This document shows, piece by piece, positions 7,714-16,431 of a stretch of 64,000 nucleotides of DNA (positions are counted from its first letter, which is position 1; every line of letters starts with the position of its first letter). The notes below the pieces were generated by a model. It saw nothing but the letters and a program-made list of their open reading frames with translations, made no database searches and was not told where the DNA came from. The DNA lies in assembly GCA_902781515.1 (NCBI GenBank), contig CACZJU010000001.1, positions 202,349 through 266,348 of the forward strand, given 5' to 3'. This stretch comes from an uncultured Bacteroidales bacterium (GTDB taxonomy: Bacteria; Bacteroidota; Bacteroidia; Bacteroidales; Bacteroidaceae). Position numbers and translations under genes: made by a program.

Positions 7714-8805
7714 CTATGCAGCTTCGTTTTTGTCCCGGTTGTTGACAAAAACTATAACGATAGCATAGAAGGCGACATCGGTCAGGAGTATGAGGGGCAG
7801 TGGGAAACGGCATTCCCACAATCCGTAGTTTATGAGGCAGATGGTGGCAAACATGATGAATATTGCCATTAGAGCCTTGTGCATGGAAAGTCCGGCTGAC
7901 ATAAACAGGTGATGGATGTGCTTCTTGTCGGGGTCGAATATGTTGCGGCCCGACAGCCAGCGCTGGAAGAATACACGCACTACATCAAGTGTTGGAATCA
8001 GCATCAAGGTTACGGATATAAGCATCTGTTCCTCGCCGCAGTCCACGGGAGCAATGGGGCGCATCAGACTCTTGATGCCCATGTAGGCGCAGACATAACC
8101 CAGGAACAGACTTCCTGCATCACCCATGAAAATTTTCATATGCCCCACGCGTCCGAATACGTTGAAACAGAAGAATACGACCAATGCTCCAACTATTGCT
8201 GCGTTGAGTTCTGCAATGAGAGGATATTCGTTGATGGCGAACACATAGGTGTAGGCCGAAAGAATAAGGATGCACAGACCGGAAGAAAGCCCGTCAATGC
8301 CGTCGATAAGGTTTATGGCATTGACGATGGTCATAATCAGTATCACCGTAAGCGGATAGCCCACCCAAAGGGGTATCTCGTATAAGCCAAATATGCCGTT
8401 GAGGTCTGTAATCAGCAAACCGCACAAAGGCATCAGCAACGCTGAAATGGCTTGAATTATGAATTTGTGGCGGGCTTTTATGCTGATAATATCATCGAGG
8501 ATGCCTATCATGTAAATCATGAAAGCTCCGCTGAACATAGCCAGTGTGGATATGCTGATTTCCATGCGGTGGCTTTCGTTGCCAGTGAGGTAGAGAGCTG
8601 CGCATAGGCCCAGTGCAGCAGCAGGCATGAACACGATGCCTCCCAGTCGCGGAATAGGAGCTTTATGTACCTTGCGTGCGTTAGGCATGTCGTATGAGTT
8701 GAAATAACTGCACGACCTTATGACTAATGGAAGGGTGACAGCCGTGAATACAGCTGCCACAAGAAAGGCTATGATGTATGGTAGTAGATGTTCTAATCCG
8801 GTCAT
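7714..8805 (-). CDS. WecA/TagO-type undecaprenyl-phosphate GlcNAc-1-phosphate transferase
   Basis: Polytopic membrane enzyme (363 residues, about ten to eleven helices) that loads undecaprenyl phosphate with HexNAc-1-phosphate to start O-antigen, teichoic-type or capsule polymers. Family motifs are present: RKVHKAPIPRLGG, the paired aspartates in GILDDI, NAINLIDGIDGLSSG, FMGDAGSLFLGY and the cytoplasmic HIHHLF. The HIHH loop and the overall pattern fit WecA/TagO rather than MraY. It is last in a compact minus-strand run that begins with the MFS genes near 16.4 kb; an 86-base gap separates it from the lipoprotein gene. Confidence 0.92.
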   Translation of the reverse strand: MTGLEHLLPYIIAFLVAAVFTAVTLPLVIRSCSYFNSYDMPNARKVHKAPIPRLGGIVFMPAAALGLCAALYLTGNESHRMEISISTLAMFSGAFMIYMIGILDDIISIKARHKFIIQAISALLMPLCGLLITDLNGIFGLYEIPLWVGYPLTVILIMTIVNAINLIDGIDGLSSGLCILILSAYTYVFAINEYPLIAELNAAIVGALVVFFCFNVFGRVGHMKIFMGDAGSLFLGYVCAYMGIKSLMRPIAPVDCGEEQMLISVTLMLIPTLDVVRVFFQRWLSGRNIFDPDKKHIHHLFMSAGLSMHKALMAIFIMFATICLINYGLWECRFPLPLILLTDVAFYAIVIVFVNNRDKNEAA

Positions 8806-8891
8806 TCGTGTACTTTATATCGCGTTTCCTCTTTATAATATAAAAACGTGACGCAGTCCGTTTTTATTGTGTGCAGAAAGCGAAAAAGTTA

Positions 8892-9317
8892 TCAGTATTT
8901 CCGGAAAGAGATAATAGCTGTATCAGAACTCAGCACCATGTTTTCGCTTGTGAGCATATCAATGTGGAAACGTCCGTGTCCGGGCACTCCAAATGGAGCA
9001 AGAGCTGATATATTGCACAAGGAATCCTTGGGCCAATAGACGGGACTCTGAATGATGAGGCTGTCGTTGCGCTTGGTGAAAAGCGAGAGGTAGTAGCCCT
9101 CGTCACTTTGCTTATTTATTCGTATCATGTCCTGCTGGACACTAAAGAACAGTCCATCGGCTTTCGTCTTTTCAACAGTGCCATTGGTAGTGTTGCGCCA
9201 TTCGGTCAGTTGCCACATTCCGTCCAAGTCGCCGTTCTTGTCCCACTTCATTTCGCAAGCGACACAGAGCGCGCAGAGAATACAGATGGCACAGAGTTTT
9301 GTGGATATCTTTTTCAT
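8892..9317 (-). CDS. Small lipocalin-like lipoprotein
   Basis: A 141-residue lipoprotein. The signal peptide ends in a lipobox ALCVAC with the Cys at residue 21, giving an outer- or inner-membrane anchored product. The mature part (DGMWQLTEWRN, repeated short beta strands, HIDMLTSENMVLSSD) resembles lipocalin-like domains of Bacteroidota, function unknown. The ATG at 9317 is chosen over one 18 bases upstream because it places the charged n-region correctly. The signal peptide is unusually Cys-rich (KLCAICILCALCVAC); its DNA is a degenerate array of CTCTGTG-like units also seen upstream of degQ. Confidence 0.7.
   Translation of the reverse strand: MKKISTKLCAICILCALCVACEMKWDKNGDLDGMWQLTEWRNTTNGTVEKTKADGLFFSVQQDMIRINKQSDEGYYLSLFTKRNDSLIIQSPVYWPKDSLCNISALAPFGVPGHGRFHIDMLTSENMVLSSDTAIISFRKY
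9262..9296. repeat. CAGAG-type short array encoding a lipoprotein signal peptide
   Basis: Four CAGAG/CAGAT cores at 8-11-base spacing. On the minus strand they give the Cys-rich hydrophobic core of the lipoprotein. A similar non-coding array sits at 26723-26757. Confidence 0.6.
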
Positions 9318-9320
9318 ATA

Positions 9321-9353
9321 ATTATCAATTGTCAATTATCAATTATCAATTAT
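9321..9353. repeat. Degenerate 7-mer array (TATCAAT type)
   Basis: Tandem units TATCAAT, TGTCAAT, TATCAAT, TATCAAT between the lipoprotein gene and the Wzi-like gene. The right end overlaps the last codons of the latter. Confidence 0.75.
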
Positions 9354-10848
9354 GTTTTATCCATCCGGAGTAGGAGACAGTCAGCATAGCTCCTTTCGAT
9401 TCTCCCAGCAGCTTGCCCCAGTTCTGTCCGTAGGCAGCACCAATGGACAGTCCCTTAACCTGATGCGGACTGTATGTCGCTTCAATCATCAGAAAGTCGG
9501 CTTTTACGGGGTCGGTGTGAGGATTGCTGTATGTTCCCCAGCTCTTCTCGTGCGTGTATAGAATACGGTATTCAATCTCTTTTGTCGGGTTGCCTTCAAT
9601 ACCGATGTGACTGGCTTTGATGCGGTTGTCATAGAACCTGATGTTGCCATCGGTGTTGTAGATAGGCGAGGGTAGCAGGGCATTACCCACACTAAAACCA
9701 GCATGTTGCCATGCAGCATAGACGTGATTGTTGTAATAGTCGTCCTGTCCATAGATGGCGGTCGGAAAATTCGCCGTTTTATCGTGATAAATTGGTCCGC
9801 TTTGGTCGGTGGTGCGCAGGTGCTCATATAGGATAGTACTTACCACCGGGTTCTTAGGTAAGCGAAACTCGCCACCATAGAGCATATCCTTCCACGGATA
9901 CTGCCAAAACATTTGACTGTGGTCCTCGAACAAATGCTCGGCATACACCGATGCTCCCCAGCCTTTGCCGTGATAGTCGAGACGTATGTGCCACGAGCCA
10001 ATCTGATTACCTTCGGCATTTGAGTACTCACCGTCATTACTGTCGCCTCCCCCCGGTATGAATGCGTGCCAGAAGGCTTTTAGTCCGTGAGGCAGCTTCC
10101 TGTTCGATAAGAACGTAGTAGTACTGGTGTTGTCGGGTCTGTCTTTCAGGTTCCACACTTTACCTCCGAACTGAGCCGCCATTTCCAGTCCTCCGGTTAT
10201 GGTCAGCGGGAACTTTTCCGCGTTGCCAATCTTCAAAAAACCAGCCTTGGAGTGGTATAGCGAGTTGTTGGTGCGAAGGTTCGCCGTGCCGGCAGTGAAA
10301 TCATTCTGCCACCCGTTGTCGGTGTGTATACCGTAGGCAATGTGTGCCTTCAGATGCAGCCACCCCTTGGTGCGTGGAATCGTCCAGAAGTCGGGCAGTT
10401 CCAGTCTTACCTGCGGAATCGGACGCGCATTGTTCGAAAGCACCATATCGCCGCTCGACAGACGGTTGTTCTTCAGTTCTATTGGTCTTTCCTTCTGTCC
10501 AACGCTCAGTCGGATGGCCTTGTACTGAAAGTCGGCAAAAGCCTGTTGCACGATGAAGTGACTGTCGTGATTAACGGCTCCCACGAGGTCCAGCCCGTAG
10601 CCGATGCGCCACTTGCGCAGGCTGTCGGCTTCTGCATCGCGACCGATGGCGGCACGTAGCAGGCCGCTGTTCGGCTCGGTTGTTCCCAGTCCGTATCGGT
10701 TATTTGTAAACCAGAACGGGGCAGTGTTGTTGCTCCCTGCCGTCCCTTGCAGCGTGGCGCTGTAGTGGACGTTCTCTCCCAAACGCTTAATCTGGCCTTG
10801 CGCCGTGGCAGCAGTTAGCAATAATAATATGATGAGTGATTTCTTCAT
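9346..10848 (-). CDS. Wzi-like capsule assembly outer-membrane protein
   Basis: A 500-residue exported protein with signal peptide MKKSLIILLLLTAATAQGQ. The remainder is dominated by alternating beta-strand segments with aromatic ends, as expected for an outer-membrane barrel. Sequence landmarks such as APFWFTNNRYGL near the N-terminus, QQAFADFQY, and VGQKERPIELKNNRLSSG resemble the Wzi-family capsule assembly proteins annotated in Bacteroidales. Wzi-type proteins bind surface polysaccharide at the outer membrane. Neighbours support an envelope role: a WecA-like transferase downstream and the receiver/PEP-synthase-like gene 8 bases upstream. Confidence 0.82.
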   Translation of the reverse strand: MKKSLIILLLLTAATAQGQIKRLGENVHYSATLQGTAGSNNTAPFWFTNNRYGLGTTEPNSGLLRAAIGRDAEADSLRKWRIGYGLDLVGAVNHDSHFIVQQAFADFQYKAIRLSVGQKERPIELKNNRLSSGDMVLSNNARPIPQVRLELPDFWTIPRTKGWLHLKAHIAYGIHTDNGWQNDFTAGTANLRTNNSLYHSKAGFLKIGNAEKFPLTITGGLEMAAQFGGKVWNLKDRPDNTSTTTFLSNRKLPHGLKAFWHAFIPGGGDSNDGEYSNAEGNQIGSWHIRLDYHGKGWGASVYAEHLFEDHSQMFWQYPWKDMLYGGEFRLPKNPVVSTILYEHLRTTDQSGPIYHDKTANFPTAIYGQDDYYNNHVYAAWQHAGFSVGNALLPSPIYNTDGNIRFYDNRIKASHIGIEGNPTKEIEYRILYTHEKSWGTYSNPHTDPVKADFLMIEATYSPHQVKGLSIGAAYGQNWGKLLGESKGAMLTVSYSGWIKHN

Positions 10849-10856
10849 TGCATTCT

Positions 10857-13802
10857 TTATTGGCAGATGATGCCTTCTTTTTTCATTCCGTCAATCTTTA
10901 TTGTAAGAGGATGTGTTAGGCGTACGTGGCGCACATGCTCTGTCTCGTTCACAGCAGGCATTTCGTTCAGAATCTCCTGTCGGTAGATGCCGTCCTGCTG
11001 GTAGGCATTAACAGTGAAGTATCCCACACCGAAGGATGTGAGGTTCTGGAAGAAATGCGTGCCCTGACTGGGGTCAACGCGATAGTTCTCCAGTCCCGCT
11101 TCTACAATGACCTTGGCGGCGGAAATGGCAGGCCACTTCACAGGCACTCCCAGCCACGAGTCGCTCGAACCCCATCGTCCGGGCCCTACCAACACATAGA
11201 AACGTCCCTCGTTGAGGAATTTGCGGTTGATGCCCTCAATTTCCTCTGCTATGCGTGGGTTGTTCGATGCTGAATAGTTCTCGGTTTTCACATAAACAAT
11301 ATCCTCGATGTCCGTAATTATGCCGTGTCCGATGGCATTGTGTGAACGAATAAGTGCCATTTCATCAGGGATTTCTCGTATATCTTCGTCCAGTTGCATC
11401 TTGTTGTCTATCATTGGACGAATCTGTAGCAGGTAGAATTCTCCCGTTCGGTCAGGATTCAGTTTTGCTGCCAGTTCTATCTCCACCGGTCGGCGCATTT
11501 CGCTTTGTCCGTATTTCAGCGACAGCGACAGCAGTTCCGGTAATGGGAACACACCTTGCTGCAGTACGCCGCACATAGTTATCACCTTGCGCCCGCCTTC
11601 ATAGATTCCATCGCGAATCACTTGGTCGTAGGGGTCGAAAGTCGATGCCAGTCCGGCCAGTGAACCGTCTTTGTCGGCCTCGCGGACGTTGAGTTTCAGT
11701 ATGTTGAAACCGTCATCCACACTCACTTCCGTTGACATTGTGTTCAGGTCGAGGGCATAGAATCGGGTTTGCGTCTGTCGCAAAGCCATCTCCATCTCGC
11801 TTGTCTGCAGCACCTTGTCGGGATGAGCAGGACAAACGCGAAGGGCGAGACCACCATCAACGATATACTTGCCAAGTCCCAGTGCCAGATCAACGACGCC
11901 TTCATCGGCCTGTTCGTCGCCGATGGGGTAGTAGTTGATTGAGCGTGCAACACCTGAGATGTGCGGATAGAATCGGTCGCCGTATTGCGTACCCACCACC
12001 TCCTGCAGTATTACTGCCATCTTCTCCTGGTCGATGACGTTGCTGGTTGCCACCATGTAGTCCTTCGAAGCGCGGTAGAACACCGAGGCATAGACACCCT
12101 TGATGGCTGCCACCAACATGCGGAGTCGCGCCTGTCGATCCGTGGTGTATGGTATCATGTAGGTGCTGTAGATGCCGGCGAAGGGCTGGTAGTGACTGTC
12201 CTCAAGCAGCGATGAGGAACGTATGGCAATGGGCTCTTCCACAACATCGAGGAAGGCCATGAGGTCTTCTTTCAACGATTCCGGAAGCTTGGCTTTAAGG
12301 AAGTGACTCAGCACCTCGTCGTCGCTCGCCTCGCTAAGTGCTATGGGGTAAAGCTCGTTGGCATCCATGAACTGGTCGAAGATGTCGGTACACAGCACCA
12401 CGGTCTTTGGAATCATCACTCGTGCACCAGGCAGTTTGTTGAGGTCGGGGTGGCGTTTGATAATGTGGTCGATGAATGCCAGACCACGGCCCTTTCCTCC
12501 CAACGAACCGTCGCCTATGCGCTGGAAGTTGGAATAGCGGTCGAATCGGTCGCGATGGAACACAGCCACCACGCCTTGGTTCTTCATCTTTCGGTACTTC
12601 ACAATGGCATCGAAGATGATTTGTCGGTGAGCATCGATGTCGGGATTCGAGTCCCACTTGATGCGCTTCAGGAAGTCGGCAATGGGGAACAGGGCACGCG
12701 ATCCGAGCCAGCGCGACACGTTGTTGTGCGACACGTGGTAGAGCAGCGAGTCGGCAGGCACTGTGAATATGTTGTCCTGCAGGTCCTTGAGGTTTCGTAC
12801 GCGCACTACCTCATTCATTGTCTTGGGGTCGCGGAAGATGAAGTCACCAAAACCGAAATGGTGCGATACCAGATGCTGCAGGTCCACGCCCAGCTTCTTC
12901 GAGTTCTTGTCGAGGAACGATGCTCCGTAGTTGCGTGCCTCCTTGGCGATGTTGGGCTCCGAGGATTCCATGATGAATGGTAGGAACTCGTCGCACTGGC
13001 GCACGGCAGCCAGAAGGTCCATTCCTGCCCGTTCGTCCTTCACCCCGTTGTGGGGGAAACGACAGTCGCTGATGATTCCCAGCATGTTGTCGCGATGCTC
13101 GTCGTAGAGTCGCCAAGCTTCCTCGTAGGTTCGGGCCAGCACAATCTTTGGACGACCTCTCATGCGCAGCGTCTCCAGTTGCGAGTTCAGGGCTTCTGTG
13201 GCGAAGTTCAGACTCTGTTGCAGCACGAACTTGTAGAGGTTAGGCAGGATGGAGGAATAGAAACGGATGTTGTCCTCCACCAGCATTATCATCTGCACAC
13301 CGGCCTCGGTGTCGTGACGCAGGTTCATCTTGTCCTCCATCAGTTTTATTATGGACAGCAGCAGCTCGGTGTTGCCAAGCCAGCAGAACACGTATTCGAA
13401 GATTGAGAGGTCCTCGTGCTCCATGCGCTTTGTGATGCCGTGCGAAAAGGGTGTCAGCACCACTATGGGCACCTTGGAGTTCTGTTCCTTGATGTTACGG
13501 GCGATGTCGAACACGTCGCTTGCTCCTTGTCCCACGTCGGTTCCGGGCATACAGATGACGAGTTCGAAACTGGTGCGTCGGAGTTCGCGCTCAGCCTCGT
13601 CCTGCGATGCCACCTGCACGAATCGGGGAGGGTAGCGCAGACCGAGTTTTGAATATTCGTCGAATATCTTTTCGTCCACACGGCCGTCGTCCTCCAGCAT
13701 GAAGGCGTCGTATGGATTCGCAATCAGCAACACGTTGAAGATGCGGCGACGCATCAGGTTTATAAACTGCGTGTCCCTTAGTTCAAGTTCGTATTCTGCC
13801 AT
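10857..13802 (-). CDS. Double-receiver plus PEP/pyruvate-binding domain protein
   Basis: A 981-residue multidomain protein. Residues ~20-140 look like a receiver fold with the phospho-acceptor lost (LVICMPG, Val where Asp is expected). Residues ~170-300 form a complete receiver: acidic pair in MLVEDN, acceptor Asp246 in ISDCRFP, Ser in MESSE, Lys299 in FLDKN. The second half carries the ATP/PEP-binding domain of PEP synthase and PPDK: GSLGGKGRGLAF, IAIRSSSLLEDS, and LLQIRPM. The phospho-histidine swivelling domain and the PEP/pyruvate TIM barrel are not recognisable, so classical PEP synthase activity is doubtful. The start is the ATG at 13802. It sits in a tight run of envelope genes. Confidence 0.82.
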   Translation of the reverse strand: MAEYELELRDTQFINLMRRRIFNVLLIANPYDAFMLEDDGRVDEKIFDEYSKLGLRYPPRFVQVASQDEAERELRRTSFELVICMPGTDVGQGASDVFDIARNIKEQNSKVPIVVLTPFSHGITKRMEHEDLSIFEYVFCWLGNTELLLSIIKLMEDKMNLRHDTEAGVQMIMLVEDNIRFYSSILPNLYKFVLQQSLNFATEALNSQLETLRMRGRPKIVLARTYEEAWRLYDEHRDNMLGIISDCRFPHNGVKDERAGMDLLAAVRQCDEFLPFIMESSEPNIAKEARNYGASFLDKNSKKLGVDLQHLVSHHFGFGDFIFRDPKTMNEVVRVRNLKDLQDNIFTVPADSLLYHVSHNNVSRWLGSRALFPIADFLKRIKWDSNPDIDAHRQIIFDAIVKYRKMKNQGVVAVFHRDRFDRYSNFQRIGDGSLGGKGRGLAFIDHIIKRHPDLNKLPGARVMIPKTVVLCTDIFDQFMDANELYPIALSEASDDEVLSHFLKAKLPESLKEDLMAFLDVVEEPIAIRSSSLLEDSHYQPFAGIYSTYMIPYTTDRQARLRMLVAAIKGVYASVFYRASKDYMVATSNVIDQEKMAVILQEVVGTQYGDRFYPHISGVARSINYYPIGDEQADEGVVDLALGLGKYIVDGGLALRVCPAHPDKVLQTSEMEMALRQTQTRFYALDLNTMSTEVSVDDGFNILKLNVREADKDGSLAGLASTFDPYDQVIRDGIYEGGRKVITMCGVLQQGVFPLPELLSLSLKYGQSEMRRPVEIELAAKLNPDRTGEFYLLQIRPMIDNKMQLDEDIREIPDEMALIRSHNAIGHGIITDIEDIVYVKTENYSASNNPRIAEEIEGINRKFLNEGRFYVLVGPGRWGSSDSWLGVPVKWPAISAAKVIVEAGLENYRVDPSQGTHFFQNLTSFGVGYFTVNAYQQDGIYRQEILNEMPAVNETEHVRHVRLTHPLTIKIDGMKKEGIICQ

Positions 13803-13837
13803 CAATTGTTAATTGTTAATTGTCAATTCTTAATTCT
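13803..13837. repeat. Degenerate 7-mer array (ATTGTTA/ATTCTTA type)
   Basis: Tandem units ATTGTTA, ATTGTTA, ATTGTCA, ATTCTTA, ATTCTTC fill the 27-base gap and overlap the last codons of the upstream MFS gene. Confidence 0.75.
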
Positions 13838-15074
13838 TCAAGTCGCGCCGGATGAGGCCCGAGACGAGGAAGGTGATAACGGTGCAGGCGCAGACGAAGA
13901 CGAAGAACGTCTGGAATCCCCACATATCGGCCAACTTACCGGCAAACATGCCCGGAATCATCATTCCCAGTGCCTGGAAGGCTGTGCACAGCGCAAACAC
14001 AGAAGTCGAGCGCTCGCCTTGCGAGAAATACACGAGGAACAGCATGTAGGCGGTGAAGCCGAAGCCGTAGCCCAGTTGCTCGATGAAGACGCAGGCATTG
14101 ATAATCCATAGTTCCTGCGGCTGTGCGTACGATAGATATATGTAAACGATGTCGGGCAGCGAAATGGCTACTACCATGGGCCACAGCCAATGGCGCAGTC
14201 CGTTGCGCGATACCACCCATCCGCCTACGATTCCTCCTGCAAGCAGACCAATCACTCCCAGTGTGCCGTATGCAAAGCCCACGGCTGTAGTGCTCAGTTC
14301 CAGTCCGCCCTCACCAATGGTGCGCAGCATGAAAGGCTGTGCCATCTTTGCCAACTGGGCTTCTGGAAGTCGGAACAGCAACATAAACAGCACTGCCGCC
14401 CACAGGTGTGGCTTCGACGCAAATGCTTTTAGTGTCTCAACGAACGGCTGAAGAACCGACCCTTTCACCTTTAACCCTTCACCCTTAACCTGTTTTTCTT
14501 CCGAAGGAAGAGAAACAAAGTGCCACCCGGCAAGGGCAACCATTATGGCAGCCATTAGCAGCATAGTGATGCTCCAGGCGAGTGAAACGCCGTAGCGTTG
14601 CTCCAACCATCCTGCCACCATCACGAGTATCCCCTGACAGAATATGCTGCCAATGCGGTAGAAGGTGCTGCGAAATCCAACGTACAGCGCCTGATCCTCT
14701 TCGTTGAGGGCGAGTATGTAGAATCCGTCGGCGGCAATGTCGTGGGTGGCGCTACTGAAAGCCATCAGCCAGAAACAGGCCAGCGACAGACGTAGCCACA
14801 TGGCTGTGGGCAATGTCAGTGCCACACCTGCCAACGATGCTCCCACGAGCACCTGCATCGTAAGTATCCACCAGCGTTTTGTGCGGAAGTGGTCCACTAT
14901 CGGGCTCCACAGTGGTTTAATCACCCAGGGCAAGTAGAGCCAACTGGTGTAGAGCGCCAGTTCGGTGTTCGACAGTCCGAGGTTGGTGTACATAATCACG
15001 CTCAGCGTCATCACGGCCATGTATGGCAGTGCTTCGGCAAAATATAGTGTTGGTATCCAAGCAAATGGTTTCAT
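13830..15074 (-). CDS. AmpG-like MFS transporter
   Basis: A 414-residue, roughly 12-helix transporter. The start WIPTLYFAEALPYMAVMTLSVIMY and the later ATHDIAADGFYI and YVGFRSTFYRIGSIF segments match AmpG-type permeases, which import anhydro-muropeptides for cell-wall recycling. The central loop between helices 6 and 7 contains EEKQVKGEGLKVKG, encoded by four copies of a 7-mer (14463-14490) that look like an inserted array. Its paralogue lies 47 bases upstream. An A tract of 11 abuts the start codon. Substrate is inferred only. Confidence 0.82.
   Translation of the reverse strand: MKPFAWIPTLYFAEALPYMAVMTLSVIMYTNLGLSNTELALYTSWLYLPWVIKPLWSPIVDHFRTKRWWILTMQVLVGASLAGVALTLPTAMWLRLSLACFWLMAFSSATHDIAADGFYILALNEEDQALYVGFRSTFYRIGSIFCQGILVMVAGWLEQRYGVSLAWSITMLLMAAIMVALAGWHFVSLPSEEKQVKGEGLKVKGSVLQPFVETLKAFASKPHLWAAVLFMLLFRLPEAQLAKMAQPFMLRTIGEGGLELSTTAVGFAYGTLGVIGLLAGGIVGGWVVSRNGLRHWLWPMVVAISLPDIVYIYLSYAQPQELWIINACVFIEQLGYGFGFTAYMLFLVYFSQGERSTSVFALCTAFQALGMMIPGMFAGKLADMWGFQTFFVFVCACTVITFLVSGLIRRDLKN
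14463..14490. repeat. Four-copy 7-mer array inside the MFS gene
   Basis: Plus-strand units TTTCACC, TTTAACC, CTTCACC, CTTAACC, exactly 28 bases. They encode the Lys/Gly-rich cytoplasmic loop of the transporter. Confidence 0.75.
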
Positions 15075-15086
15075 TTTTTTTTTTAT

Positions 15087-15118
15087 GGTTATACGGTTTT
15101 ACGGTTATATGGTTTTAT
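15087..15118. repeat. Four-copy 8-mer array between the two MFS genes
   Basis: Units GGTTATAC, GGTTTTAC, GGTTATAT, GGTTTTAT. A related array of CGGTTTTA units occurs at 34676-34699. Confidence 0.75.
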
Positions 15119-15121
15119 TTT

Positions 15122-16372
15122 TCATTTTCTCATTATATAAAGAAAGAGCCACGCTAGTGGGGCGGTGAGGACGTCTATGAGGAAGAACGTACGGAAGCCC
15201 AGCTCGCTCACCATCCAGCCGCTCAGGGCCATAGCAGGCAGCATTACTGTTGCCACCAACGGTATGTAGAGCACATTGATGGTGTTGCGGTATCGTTCTC
15301 CGCTGATGTAGCGCACGAAGTGACCCACCACGTTCAGTCCGAATCCGAACAGGAACTGTGCCTGGAATGTGGCAATGGAAAGCATCATCAGTGATGCAGG
15401 CTGTTCGAACGTCATCACCAGATACACTACGGGCGACAGTCCCAGGGGTATTGCAAACCACCAGAACACGCGCTCCACATCTATCCATTGCAATAGTTGG
15501 CGACCCAACATCAGTCCGATGCTGAAGGCGATGACACCCACTGTACCCTGTGCGAAACCTATTTCCTGAATGGTGCAACCAAGTCCTCCATCGGCCTTGG
15601 GCAGGTAGAGGAACAGAACACGGCTGTAGAACATCAGGCTCTGAGGTAGCAGGAGCAGCGTCAGTCCCGTCACCACTCGCAACCAGCGTTCCTTGTGGCG
15701 TATGCGCTCTATTACCGCCACCTCGGCCTTCATGGCCTTGAAGGGGTTGTTGGGCATATGGTGATTGCCGACATGGGGTCGGTGGAGTGTAAACAGATGG
15801 TAAATGGCCACGCACAGCATTATGCCTGCCACCAGATAACAACCCTCGTTCCACGAACGCGGAATGCGGCGGTATATCACCTGCAGTGCACCCACAAACA
15901 TTATCAGCATACCATAGGTCAGCACCACAGCCGACTGCGATGCCACTATCTTCAACGTGTTCAGCACGCGTTGCAGTCGGGGACGGAGCATCCGTTCATA
16001 GTACATACGGGCAGCCAACTCATGCCAGGCGGTGAGCATCGACAATATGAAAAGCCCCACGAACAGCGTAGTGCTGCGATTGGTGTAGCGCAGGAACACG
16101 AAGGCCAGCACCATCAGCGTCATTACCATTGCCAGCTCAAGTACTTGCAGTTGGCGGTTGAAGCGCCCCATGCGACGCACGCTGTCCCTGAGAAACGACT
16201 TCAGCACCCATGGCAAAAACAAAAGCCCACAATAGCACGTGGCCATTGTGGGTGTAGTGTCCATTTGCAGGAACATAAGCACAGCGACATAAGTGACGAT
16301 GGCCGCAGGAATCTCCTCTGCGGCAAACACCGTTGTTATCCACTGGCGCCCTGTTCTCTCTCTCTCCTTCAT
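15122..16372 (-). CDS. MFS transporter, diverged paralogue of the AmpG-like gene
   Basis: A 416-residue protein with about 12 membrane helices. Its start TVFAAEEIPAAIVTYVAVLMF and LPWVLKSFLRDSV align with YFAEALPYMAVMTLSVIMY and LPWVIKPLWSPIV of the neighbouring transporter, so the two arose by duplication. ATG 16372 is preferred: the longer reading starts at a TTG that is part of the TAACTTTG promoter box. With that box ending nine bases before the ATG, the transcript would have almost no leader. First gene of the six-gene run 16.4-7.7 kb. Possibly half of a functional pair or a divergent muropeptide carrier; substrate unknown. Confidence 0.75.
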   Translation of the reverse strand: MKERERTGRQWITTVFAAEEIPAAIVTYVAVLMFLQMDTTPTMATCYCGLLFLPWVLKSFLRDSVRRMGRFNRQLQVLELAMVMTLMVLAFVFLRYTNRSTTLFVGLFILSMLTAWHELAARMYYERMLRPRLQRVLNTLKIVASQSAVVLTYGMLIMFVGALQVIYRRIPRSWNEGCYLVAGIMLCVAIYHLFTLHRPHVGNHHMPNNPFKAMKAEVAVIERIRHKERWLRVVTGLTLLLLPQSLMFYSRVLFLYLPKADGGLGCTIQEIGFAQGTVGVIAFSIGLMLGRQLLQWIDVERVFWWFAIPLGLSPVVYLVMTFEQPASLMMLSIATFQAQFLFGFGLNVVGHFVRYISGERYRNTINVLYIPLVATVMLPAMALSGWMVSELGFRTFFLIDVLTAPLAWLFLYIMRK

Positions 16373-16381
16373 TATGAGGGT

Positions 16382-16389
16382 CAAAGTTA
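16382..16389 (-). promoter_or_regulatory. -7 box of the MFS/Wzi/WecA run
   Basis: TAACTTTG on the minus strand, nine bases before the ATG at 16372. The only strong box found ahead of the six-gene minus-strand run. Confidence 0.65.
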
Positions 16390-16431
16390 CGAAAAAACGA
16401 GTGGAAATGCAAATTTTATTTACAATTTGCG

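Noticed and set aside
12303-12983. A 226-residue open frame opposite the receiver/PEP-synthase-like gene
   Set aside because: Composition (Val, His, Glu rich) and lack of any motif mark it as a reverse-strand shadow of the real gene.
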